Origin: an uncultured Flavobacteriaceae bacterium
GTDB lineage: Bacteria; Bacteroidota; Bacteroidia; Flavobacteriales; Flavobacteriaceae
Reading direction: 5' to 3'
Assembly: GCA_913065125.1 (NCBI GenBank)
Contig: CAJYAG010000002.1
Coordinates: 760,087 to 824,086, forward strand
Length of the DNA stretch: 64,000 bases
In this document: positions 25,209-34,300 of the stretch, in pieces
Layout of the letters: every line of letters begins with the position of its first letter
Position numbering within the stretch: position 1 is the first letter of the stretch
Translations under genes and position numbers: made by a program
Notes under the pieces: generated by a model
The model's input: only the letters and a program-made list of their open reading frames with translations
Told to the model about the DNA's origin: nothing
Database searches by the model: none

Positions 25209-25709
25209 TTAAAATCTCCAACCAATATTTACGCCAGTTCTAGGAACCACTATTGGTGAGTTTTCGCTAAATAAATTTCGTCCAGCACCACCATAAACAT
25301 CAACGGTAAACCCGCCTTCAGAAACATATTTTAATCCAACTGCTACACCTAAAGCACCATCTGTATAATCTTCATATGTGATTGGTCCCCCATTCATTAA
25401 GTTTTCTTTTTCTCCAAAGTTTAAGCTAAAAAAACCTTCTCCGAAGAAATTCCAATTGCTATCAGAAGTAAAATAATGACGAAAATATGGAGTTAACGAT
25501 CTTTGTTCGTTGTATCTAAAATCTGCACTGTTCTTTTCAAAATTAATTAAGGCAGAAACTCCAAATGAAGAGGTTTCATCTATGTATTTTTCATAAGAAA
25601 CTTCGATAGTTTTTAAAACTAAAGCATCAAAAATATCTAATTTAATTTCTTGTTGTGCTTGTGTATAAGATGCCGATAAAATGGCAATAACGATAAAAAG
25701 CTTTTTCAT
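25209..25709 (-). CDS. Small outer-membrane beta-barrel protein (DUF3575-like)
   Basis: A 166-residue protein with signal peptide (cleavage after YTQA, residue 18), then alternating strands and a C-terminal GVNIGWRF, a typical end of outer-membrane barrels recognised by the Bam complex. The start IKLDIFDALVLKTIEVSYEKYI resembles flavobacterial DUF3575-type proteins. Eight strands would fit its length. Role unknown. Confidence 0.65.
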   Translation of the reverse strand: MKKLFIVIAILSASYTQAQQEIKLDIFDALVLKTIEVSYEKYIDETSSFGVSALINFEKNSADFRYNEQRSLTPYFRHYFTSDSNWNFFGEGFFSLNFGEKENLMNGGPITYEDYTDGALGVAVGLKYVSEGGFTVDVYGGAGRNLFSENSPIVVPRTGVNIGWRF

Positions 25710-25819
25710 TTTTTGGTTTTAAAATTAGTATTGTTTGTTATATAACGTAAATAAGTTGTTACAATTATATGCTACTACAAATCTAATGTTATTTTTTAAT
25801 AATTATAACCTACTAAAGC

Positions 25820-28800
25820 TTAAAAATCTGCTCGTAACTGAATTGATCCGTTGTGTATAGTGGTCGAATTTTCTCCTTTCCTGCCTAAATAATTAAAGTT
25901 TAAATTGATAAAAGAATTTATTTTTTGCTGATACATCAAAGACCATGTGTAATTTCTGCCAGCTAGTAAACCTTCTAACATTTGATACGCAACTGGGCTA
26001 TTTTGATTTCCCATAAAATTATTGTGAAACAAATTGATTTCTACTCTAATCAATGCATCTTTTGTTGATTTGTAATAATAAGAACTTCCTAATTTTTGTT
26101 GTTGTAAAGTTTCTAAACTACCAACGTTGTTTTCTTTGTTCTTATAATTGTAAAAGAAAGAAAATTGATGATTTTTATTATATTCAAAAGTAAATTTTGG
26201 AGCGATTTCATAAGCGTCGATTCTGTAATTTTGATTGGTAAAGTTTTCAGTAATAATCTCGTCTTTTGATGTGTTTGTTTTTAAATCAAAAAGCCAAAAA
26301 GCAGCTAATTTATGCGCAAACTCTAATTGATGCAATTTGGTGTTGTTTTCTTGATTACCAATGTTGTATAAATGTTTGTTTTTAGAAGTTGCGTAGGTAA
26401 AAATAAGGCTATATTTCTGTAGATTTTTGTTTAAATACAAACTGTTTCTAAAACTAAAATTCAATCCTAATAATTTTGATTCATCCAAATCAAACGGATT
26501 CAAATTAAAAGAATTATCAGTTCTTTTTTGTTCGTTATCAACCACAAAATTGGTTTGATTGTAAAAGTGAGAAAGTACTTTTTTAACGCCGCTTTTAGTT
26601 GCCCATTGAGATGGATTAATCGTAAAAACTTGTTGCCATTTTGCACGTTGTGTATTTATAAAAGTGATGTTTGGTAAGGCAACGCGCAAATATGCTGCTT
26701 GGTCTTTATAAATAGCAATTTCAAACTCGTTAAATTCTTTAATTCCGTTGTTGTTATAATCAATCCACGTATAATATCCTTGTCCAGGCTCGGTTTTAAT
26801 ATAGACATATTCTTGTTGCGGAATATTGCCCGAAGAGGTTTCGTAAACAGTATTAAAATTGATAAAATTACGAAAGAGTTTTTGGCTATAAACTATTTTA
26901 GAGTTCAACGCCTTTTCATCAGCTGTAAAAGTGTTTTTTGTACTTCTGTAATTTGCAAAGATCGATAAATTACTAGAGGTGTTTTGTAGAATTCTACTAT
27001 TGATATAATAGGTTTTTCGTGAATTTACTTCTGTAAAAGCATTGTTTCTAATACTGTCATTTTGCCTAAAATTAAAACCAATTTTGGTGAACACTTTAGT
27101 AGAATCTCCTAAACCAATAAAGGTTTCGTATTCTTTAAATTGATGACTTAATGCACTTTTCTGTTGCGTTGATTTAGATTCGATTTTATTGGTTTCTACA
27201 TTGATAAAACCACCAAGCCAAGAATTCGAAAATGAATGTTCTATTTTCCCTTTAGCTCTTAAAAATTTATTTTTTTCTAAAGTAGATGAACTGTTTAATA
27301 AACTAACAAACGAACTAAATTTTGTGTTTTTTATGTTTGTTTGGCTGTTAAAAACGTGTTTAATTCCGTTGTAATTATCGGAATAATTTATTAGGTTAAA
27401 ACCATAGATATATTTAGAATTTTGTGTGTTGTCTAAAATAAGTTGTGTGCTAATTTGATTTCTATTTCCTAACGGATTTACAATATTCCAATCGCGTAAA
27501 AATTCAACAGCATCAAAACGTTGTTCGGTCGCAAAATTTTGTTGTACATATTCGAAACCTATATCCGTTGAAAACCTCCATTTTTTATCCACAAAGAGTT
27601 GTTGCCATTTTAGTTTTGCAGCCAACCCTTTGTTTTCAGAATCATCGATTGTAGAAAATAAATTGGCATCAGTATTGCTCAAAGCAATTTCTCCAAAGAA
27701 ACTTGTTTTCTTAGTCAGATTTAACGTTGTATTTACAACTGCAACTTGCGATTTTGAAGGAGCAGCTAGTCTGATAATTGGTTGATAATTCCCTAAATTG
27801 ATTCCAACATATTTGTAAATATTTCCAATTGCGATGGTTTTATCTAACGTGTAATCTCCTTTATTTGCGCCAACAAACGTAAAAGTAACATTGTATAATT
27901 GATCTGTTGCATTTGTTGAATATTCAAAGTTTTCTGTAACTCCGTTTGTTGCTTTTCTGTACAAAATTCTGTTTTCAGAATACACATCTTCGTAAGCACT
28001 ATTTGCAAACATTTTAGATTCATCATTACCAGCATTTGCTAAAATCTGCTTTTGTGAATCCGATAAATTTTGCTGTATTGGCTGATTTTTTGCATCATTT
28101 TCGTTATAGAAAATTCCGTTGATGGTAAATTTTTCTCCAACATATTTTGCTTTTTCATAAGTAACAAAACGCGTGTAATTTCTGTTAGAATACTGATAAT
28201 CTAAATGAAAACGAATGTCATTTGTAACCGGAAAAGTAGTGTTAAAACGTATTTCGGAATTGTTATAATCGATGGTGTAATCTTTGTTTTCTCCTCTGTT
28301 TAACAAAACGCCGTTTGCATACAAAGCATCGCTTCCGGCAACGATTATAATAAACGCTTCGTTGTTTGGACCAATAATTTTATACGGACCTTGATTTCCT
28401 TCTTTACCAAGAAATTTAAAACTGGTAAACTTTCCTCTTACAACTGCTCCAGAAGCAAGTACATTTAGATTGTCATTTAGTTTTGCCTCCACTTCTAAAC
28501 CGGCAACTTTTTTAGAAAAAGGCATAAAGTAACTGTCTGAATTTGTTAAATCTAAATCTCCTGCTTTTACACGCCAATTTTTGTGTTCAAACTCAATAAA
28601 AATACGATCAAAATCAGTGATATTTTGAGAATATCCGTTGTCTTGTAACGGAATATTAGTGTCAAAAATATTGGCTTTTATGGTAACATCTTTTGATAAA
28701 TTTCCTTTAATTGTTAAGTCTAAAGAGGAGTTTACAACCGAGTTTTGATTGTTGCCAATTGTTAAACCACGTGTAATGTTTCCAGAAGTTTCTAAATTAT

Positions 28801-29206
28801 TAAAAAGCTCTTTTCTTTGTTGATTTTTATTGGTTGTTAAACTGTATAATTGTTGTGTATTGTTGGTATTTGGAACAATTATGTTGTCATTATATTTTTG
28901 ATAGGTTTTGGTGATAAAATCAGGAAATCTAAAATATTCAACCCTTATAAAAGGATGTTTTTTTGAATTGATTATCAGTTGTGCTTTTATAAAATCTACT
29001 TGATATTCTGAAGTCGGAATTACCGTTTTATTTTGAGAAAAAACTTTAAATAATTGCGAATTGATACTCACAGAATCTATTTGAACCGTGTCTTTTACCA
29101 ACGTAAAATCCTTTGATCTAAAATCTGAAGAACCAGTTTGTGCATAGATTGAAAAACCTATACAAACAAAAATGATAAAAATGATTTTTTTAATCATGTA
29201 ATACAA
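25820..29206 (-). CDS. Large outer-membrane beta-barrel-like protein (1128 aa)
   Basis: The protein starts with a signal peptide (MYYMIKKIIFIIFVCIGFSIYAQ). It continues as beta-rich sequence to a C-terminal NGSIQLRADF, an outer-membrane targeting end. The region ETSGNITRGLTIGNNQNSV to FDRIFIEFEHKNWRVKAGD (about 145-225) resembles parts of SprA-related flavobacterial proteins, but the length is about half of SprA and it cannot be named SprA. It belongs to a large conserved Flavobacteriaceae protein family of unknown role. It is read 22 bases after ogt on the same strand. Confidence 0.65.
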   Translation of the reverse strand: MYYMIKKIIFIIFVCIGFSIYAQTGSSDFRSKDFTLVKDTVQIDSVSINSQLFKVFSQNKTVIPTSEYQVDFIKAQLIINSKKHPFIRVEYFRFPDFITKTYQKYNDNIIVPNTNNTQQLYSLTTNKNQQRKELFNNLETSGNITRGLTIGNNQNSVVNSSLDLTIKGNLSKDVTIKANIFDTNIPLQDNGYSQNITDFDRIFIEFEHKNWRVKAGDLDLTNSDSYFMPFSKKVAGLEVEAKLNDNLNVLASGAVVRGKFTSFKFLGKEGNQGPYKIIGPNNEAFIIIVAGSDALYANGVLLNRGENKDYTIDYNNSEIRFNTTFPVTNDIRFHLDYQYSNRNYTRFVTYEKAKYVGEKFTINGIFYNENDAKNQPIQQNLSDSQKQILANAGNDESKMFANSAYEDVYSENRILYRKATNGVTENFEYSTNATDQLYNVTFTFVGANKGDYTLDKTIAIGNIYKYVGINLGNYQPIIRLAAPSKSQVAVVNTTLNLTKKTSFFGEIALSNTDANLFSTIDDSENKGLAAKLKWQQLFVDKKWRFSTDIGFEYVQQNFATEQRFDAVEFLRDWNIVNPLGNRNQISTQLILDNTQNSKYIYGFNLINYSDNYNGIKHVFNSQTNIKNTKFSSFVSLLNSSSTLEKNKFLRAKGKIEHSFSNSWLGGFINVETNKIESKSTQQKSALSHQFKEYETFIGLGDSTKVFTKIGFNFRQNDSIRNNAFTEVNSRKTYYINSRILQNTSSNLSIFANYRSTKNTFTADEKALNSKIVYSQKLFRNFINFNTVYETSSGNIPQQEYVYIKTEPGQGYYTWIDYNNNGIKEFNEFEIAIYKDQAAYLRVALPNITFINTQRAKWQQVFTINPSQWATKSGVKKVLSHFYNQTNFVVDNEQKRTDNSFNLNPFDLDESKLLGLNFSFRNSLYLNKNLQKYSLIFTYATSKNKHLYNIGNQENNTKLHQLEFAHKLAAFWLFDLKTNTSKDEIITENFTNQNYRIDAYEIAPKFTFEYNKNHQFSFFYNYKNKENNVGSLETLQQQKLGSSYYYKSTKDALIRVEINLFHNNFMGNQNSPVAYQMLEGLLAGRNYTWSLMYQQKINSFINLNFNYLGRKGENSTTIHNGSIQLRADF

Positions 29207-29228
29207 ACGTTCTAATTGTAAAAATAGT

Positions 29229-29711
29229 TTAAAATAACGATTGTTGTTTTACAGGATTTTCGTGAGCTAATAACCATTTTTTACGCCAAATTCCGCCAGC
29301 ATAACCAGTTAAAGAACCGTCAGAACCAATAACTCTATGACACGGAATTACAATCCAAATTGGATTTTTACCATTTGCTGATGCAACAGCTCTGATAGCT
29401 TTTACGTCGCCAATTGCTTTGGTTTGTTCTAAATACGTTCTGGTTTTATTAAATGGAATGTTTAGTAATTCTTTCCAAACTTTTTGTTGAAATTCAGTTC
29501 CTTGTGGATTTAACTTTAAATCGAATTGGGTTCTTGTTCCTGCAAAATATTCCTCTAACTGAGAAATACAGTTTTTTAAGTAAGTTGGAATATTATTGGA
29601 TGTTTCTATGTCGTCATCTAAAACAGAAATAGATTGAATTCCGTCTTCGTCTCCAACAATTTTTGCAGTTCCGATGGGAGTTTTGTAATATATAACGTTG
29701 TTAGATTCCAA
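29229..29711 (-). CDS. ogt: Methylated-DNA--protein-cysteine methyltransferase
   Basis: A suicide repair enzyme that moves alkyl groups from O6-alkylguanine to its own cysteine. The active site IPCHRVIG has Cys124 (numbering from the TTG), and the preceding helix reads RAVASANGKNP. I chose the TTG at 29711 (MESNNVIYYKTPIG, 160 residues), which overlaps tatD by 11 bases. An in-frame ATG at 29768 would add 19 basic residues unlike the family and overlap tatD by 68 bases. This is the active counterpart of the ATL protein at 1607. Confidence 0.92.
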   Translation of the reverse strand: MESNNVIYYKTPIGTAKIVGDEDGIQSISVLDDDIETSNNIPTYLKNCISQLEEYFAGTRTQFDLKLNPQGTEFQQKVWKELLNIPFNKTRTYLEQTKAIGDVKAIRAVASANGKNPIWIVIPCHRVIGSDGSLTGYAGGIWRKKWLLAHENPVKQQSLF

Positions 29712-30465
29712 AAATATCTTTTGAGTTTTGAGTTGTAATTTCGGCAATTTCTTCGAAAGAGATTTCATAAATAGCCGCTAATTTTTCTACAACTTGTGTG
29801 ATGTAACTGCTTTCATTTCGTTTTCCTCTAAAAGGCGTTGGAGCTAAATAAGGCGCATCGGTTTCTAGTACAATATGTTTGATGTCAATTTGATGTAGAA
29901 ACTGATCTATTTTCCCATTTTTAAACGTTGCAACACCGCCAATTCCAAGTTTCATATTGTAAGAAATGGCTTTTTGTGCTTGTTTTAAAGTTCCTGTAAA
30001 ACAATGAAAAATTCCGAATAAATCATCACTTTTTTCCATTTCTAACACTTCAAAAATTTCATCAAAAGCTTCTCTACAATGAATTACAATAGGTAGTTTT
30101 TTTTCTTTTGCCCACTGAATTTGAGTTCTAAAAGCTTCTTGTTGTTGCACTAAAAAATTGTTGTCCCAATACAAATCTATTCCTATTTCTCCAATGGCAT
30201 AAAAATTACGTTGATCAATCCATTTTTTTACAATCGCTAATTCTTCTTTGTAATTTTCTTTTACAGAAGTTGGATGCAATCCCATCATTAAAAAAACATC
30301 GTCTGGATATTCAGCTTCTAATTTAAGCATGCTTTCTGTGTACGAAGAATCAATTGCAGGAATAAAAAAACGAGAAACTCCAGCGTCTTTTGCTCGGTTC
30401 ATCATTTCATTTCTGTCTTTATCAAATTGATCAGAATATAAATGCGTATGTGTATCAGTAATCAT
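29701..30465 (-). CDS. TatD-family metal-dependent hydrolase (DNase)
   Basis: A 254-residue TIM-barrel amidohydrolase-fold nuclease. Metal ligands lie in DTHTHLY (residues 4-10), the glutamate in AIGEIGIDLYW near 92-102, histidines in PIVIHCREAFDEI near 125-137 and FHCFTGT near 153-159, and the aspartate in VLETDAPYLAPTPFRG near 201-216. Family members are 3'-5' exonucleases with roles in DNA repair and nucleic acid turnover. Ogt follows with a small overlap. Confidence 0.93.
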   Translation of the reverse strand: MITDTHTHLYSDQFDKDRNEMMNRAKDAGVSRFFIPAIDSSYTESMLKLEAEYPDDVFLMMGLHPTSVKENYKEELAIVKKWIDQRNFYAIGEIGIDLYWDNNFLVQQQEAFRTQIQWAKEKKLPIVIHCREAFDEIFEVLEMEKSDDLFGIFHCFTGTLKQAQKAISYNMKLGIGGVATFKNGKIDQFLHQIDIKHIVLETDAPYLAPTPFRGKRNESSYITQVVEKLAAIYEISFEEIAEITTQNSKDIFGI

Positions 30466-30473
30466 TTTTTAGT

Positions 30474-30560
30474 GTTCAGTTATCAGTTATCAATTATCAG
30501 TTATCAGTTATCAATGTTCAATTAAACTGTTTATTGATAATTGTTCATTGTAAATTGAAT
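30474..30560. repeat. CAGTTATCAGT tandem/inverted intergenic repeat
   Basis: Several copies of CAGTTAT or CAATTAT in tandem (about 30477-30512) followed by TTATTGATAATTGTTCATTG; CAATTATCA pairs with TGATAATTG and TTATCAAT with ATTGATAA. It lies in the gap between tatD and the divergent retropepsin gene. A related element lies at 59640. Confidence 0.65.
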
Positions 30561-30591
30561 TGTATTTTAGCAAAAACAAAAGTACTGTTAA

Positions 30592-31089
30592 ATGCCAAGT
30601 CTTAAAAAAGTATTGCAAAAAAAGAAATATATAAAAATCAAGTTGATAAGAATTGCTACAAATCACTTGGAGTTAAAAGCAAAGATAAACGGAGTTAAAG
30701 GGCGATTTATCTTAGATACGGGCGCATCAAACTCTTGTGTTGGAGTAGATTTGATAGACTATTTTAAGTTACATGCAGAAGCATCTGAAACAAAAGCAGC
30801 CGGTGCAGGAGCAACCGATATGGAAACTCAAAAATCTACCGATAATACCTTACAAATTGGAAAATGGAAAACCAATGAAAGTCATTTAGTACTGTTTGAT
30901 ATGACACATGTAAATACCGCTTTAACGCAGCATCACGCAAAAGAAGTTCATGGAATTATTGGTGCAGATATTTTAGAAATGGGCAAGGCAATTATTGATT
31001 ATAAAACCTTGGATTTATATTTAAAAAAAGATCCTATTTTTAAAAATAAAAAAGTGTTTACAGAAGATCAAACAGCACTTCCGTTTTAA
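30592..31089 (+). CDS. Retropepsin-like aspartic protease
   Basis: A 165-residue protein with the aspartic-protease motif ILDTGASNSCV (D42-T43-G44) followed by strands ending in GIIGADILEMGKAIIDY (about 123-139), as in clan AA single-domain proteases that act as dimers. There is no signal peptide, so it is cytosolic or uses a membrane partner. Substrate unknown. A possible promoter with TATTTTAG lies 25 bases upstream, one mismatch from the consensus. Confidence 0.82.
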   Translation: MPSLKKVLQKKKYIKIKLIRIATNHLELKAKINGVKGRFILDTGASNSCVGVDLIDYFKLHAEASETKAAGAGATDMETQKSTDNTLQIGKWKTNESHLVLFDMTHVNTALTQHHAKEVHGIIGADILEMGKAIIDYKTLDLYLKKDPIFKNKKVFTEDQTALPF

Positions 31090-31096
31090 AATAAAA

Positions 31097-31124
31097 AAAG
31101 GCTCACAAAAATTGGCGAGCCTTT
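31097..31124 (-). terminator. Rho-independent terminator after the T9SS cargo operon
   Basis: AAAGGCTC (31097-31104) pairs with GAGCCTTT (31117-31124); read on the minus strand it ends in a run of T. It can also end the retropepsin gene from the other side, where the T-run is shorter. Confidence 0.8.
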
Positions 31125-31179
31125 AAAAAAATGATTCTCTTTTTCCTCAAAATGAAATCTCATTTTTTACTTTTTTGTA

Positions 31180-31344
31180 TTAAAAACCACTTGGGGCTTC
31201 TGGGCTTCTTGCTTGAGCAGTTTTAGGATTTAATAGCATATAAGTTCCTATAGCGGTTAATGCGGCATATTTTCCGTAGTTACCAATTTTTTGAATAGCT
31301 TCTTTGCGAGTAATGTTTTCTGATTGTTGTTTTTTATTTTCCAT
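31180..31344 (-). CDS. 54-residue signal-peptide-like protein coupled to a T9SS cargo gene
   Basis: Translating the minus strand from the ATG at 31344 gives MENKKQQSENITRKEAIQ to SGF, 54 residues. Its start shares a base with the stop of the large cargo gene (TAATG), implying coupled translation. TRKEAIQK precedes a hydrophobic stretch (YAALTAIGTYMLL, about 26-38) and an Ala-Gln-Ala site (43-45), so cleavage would leave a 9-residue peptide, RSPEAPSGF. The arginine pair is only Tat-like. I have seen similar short proteins beside T9SS cargos in Flavobacteriaceae; their function is unknown. A terminator follows. Confidence 0.8.
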   Translation of the reverse strand: MENKKQQSENITRKEAIQKIGNYGKYAALTAIGTYMLLNPKTAQARSPEAPSGF

Positions 31345-34300
31345 TATTCTAAAATTATTTTTTTAGTAATATTTCCTTTGTTAGATGCTATTTTTACAAT
31401 ATAAATTCCTGCTTTTAAAGTGTTAGGAACTTGCAAAGTAGCATTGCGAGTAGTTTTGTTTAACAGCTCTTTGCCTAAAATTGAAATTACTTTTACAGTT
31501 GCTTTTTGGTTGCTTAATCCTGTAATAGTTAATGTTCTTTTGTTAGATAAATAAACGTTAAGATTATTTTGGTGTAGCTTTTCTACAGATAATACTTGTG
31601 TAGTAATATGTATAGAAAAACGTTCAGCGGTATTTAAATCTTCTGATACTGTTATTTTGTAAGAAGCATTTTCTTCATCTAATTGATGAAACGTTTTTAA
31701 GACGTTGTCTTCTAAAAACACATGATAGTTATTTGGAATATTTTCTTTCGTTAATGTAAAGGTTATTTCCTTGCCTGCTTTTGCTTTAATTCCAATTGGG
31801 ATAACCATGTTTTCATAATTATCTTTTGGTAAAGATTGAATGGTGAAATTCGTTTTGTTTTTACCATCAACCAAACGAGTAAAAATATCTAAACCATCGC
31901 TATTAAAGTTTCCAATATCATAACCTTTGTCAAAATCGGCTGTTGCATTGTCAAAGTATTTGATAGCAGTATTTACAGTGTGATTTCCATCACTTAACAA
32001 TACTTTTATAGCAGGTGTTGCATTTTTTGTTTTTTCAAAAAGGTTATTTCCTGCGGCTGGTTTTGTACTTCTTTTTTCTTGGTTAAAAGTAATTTCTGTT
32101 TGTCCGTTTTTAAGTTTTACAAAGAAACCTTGTCCCGGAGTTAGAGAACGGCTGGCGTCATCAACCTCAGAAACAACTACATATTTATTTTGAGCATTAT
32201 CCCACACGTAGATACTTTGATACGTGTCATCTAAAGCAGTTAAATTGTCATTTAAAAAACTATTTGAACCGTTTTTATTTGCGGGGAAATACGTTGTAAA
32301 CGGATTTCCAATTGCATTCCATTGGTTGGTTGTAACAGTTTTAGTTGTTGTGTCGGTAGTTAAAGTTCCAGTAAATGATATTTCACCATCTGTAGCTCTA
32401 GAAATGGCATAACTTTTACCTACTTCAAACTCTAAGTTTTCATCCATGTCGGCAAAATAATACACCCATTTTTGCCCACTAGGTTGTGAATCGTCATAAT
32501 AACTTATTGCGTATTTGTTTGGCGTAATATCGGTTCTTTTTCTAATGTTATTTGCAACGTTTTCTGCAAACTCTTTTATTTTTTGCCCTGCAACTGGCGG
32601 GGTAACAATGCTCCATTTATTGGCCAATAAACCACCACGTTTGTAAGTAACAGTTCCTGTACTTGTGCCTTCTACTAATAAAACACCGCTATTTGTTTTG
32701 TCAGATGACAACTCTAAAGTTCCACTGCTATTAAAAGAGTTTTGTATGGTAATTTCTTTGTCTTTCGGAATGCTTAGTACGGCTGTGTTTTCTAAGGTGA
32801 AATCATCAATTTTTAAATCATCAACATCAATGGTAACTGTTTTTCCTGAGTTAATAGTAACTTTATCAACTTGTGTTGGTACTACGCCTAGTCCCCAATT
32901 ACTTGGAGTTGACCAATTTCCTGTAGTGGTAAATGTATTGGTTGCTTTTGTTCCGTTTTTAAAAGTACTGATTACTCCTGCTACAAAATTAGAAGTTGCT
33001 CCTGTTTTTGCAAAATTGTTTAAAGTTCCATTTAGATTATTAGAACTGCTATCAGTAAGTAAAGAAATAGATGAATTATCACCTTCTGCAATTCCTTGAT
33101 TCATTTTATAATAAACTGCTAAACCATTTGCATTAGCAGGAACACTTTTATCTTTTTGATTGTTGATTTCAGTTTCCGTTAAAACACGCGTCCAAATTCT
33201 AACTTCATCTATACTACCATTAAAAAAGTAAGCATTATTTCTAGCTCCAATTTCTATAGGCGCTGTACTTGCAAACATTGTTCCTGCAACAGCTTTTGTT
33301 CCAGCTGCAACCCCATTTATATAGGCTTTCATAGTTGTGCCGTCAAAAGTAAGTGTTATGTGAGACCATTCTCCAGCTGCAATTGTAGTTGTAGATTCAA
33401 AATATTGATCTGTAGCTCCATCAGTTGCTACTGTAAACTCTATTCTACCAGAAGCTAATAAGATAAATGCAAACGCTTTTTGATTTGTATCATATTGACT
33501 TAAATAGGTTTGAGTACTTAATTCATCTGGGTTTATCCAGGCTTCTGCTGTAAAACCAGCAGAAAAATCAAAAGCAGGATTATCTGTGATGACAACTCTA
33601 TCATCAGTGCCATCAAAATTTAAGGCATTGTTTAATCTAAAGCTTTTAACATCTCCGTATGCTGTACCTTGTGTATTGGTTGCATATGCTCTATAATAAT
33701 AAATGGTATTTGCAGTTAAACCTGTAATGTTTTTTGAGAAAACTCCTGTTCCAGTTCCATTTGTATCTTTGGTAACATCTGTATCTCCAATTTTTGGATT
33801 GGTATCTGTAGTAGAATATAAAATACCTCTTTCTGTAACTGCACTTTCTCCTTGATGCGTAATAGTACCTACTAATGTTGCAGAAGTGCTTGTTACATTA
33901 GTTGCGTTGGTAGTTTCTACAACCGGTAAAGTTGGAGGTGTTAATTTTATATATTTTTCATTTGTAGTTGGAGCAGTAGTAGAAAGTGTTATATCTCCTA
34001 TAAAACTAACAATTTCTTCTTCAATTTTAATTTTTAAATCAAAGTTTAAATGAGAAGAATTGTTCATTCCTGTAAAAATAGCATGTCCATTTGCATATTC
34101 ATCAGATTGATTAGCATTTAAAGCATAGCTGCCTGAACCACTAAAGTTAGTTAACACCACACTATACGTGTTGCCTTGTGTTACATTTACTGTTGATGAT
34201 ACTATAAATTCTTGACCACTAGCAACTGTACTGTTTGTGATGTTTATAGATTCTGAATGTATTTCTGTTCCTCCATTGGTTTCATCTCCACTATAAATTT

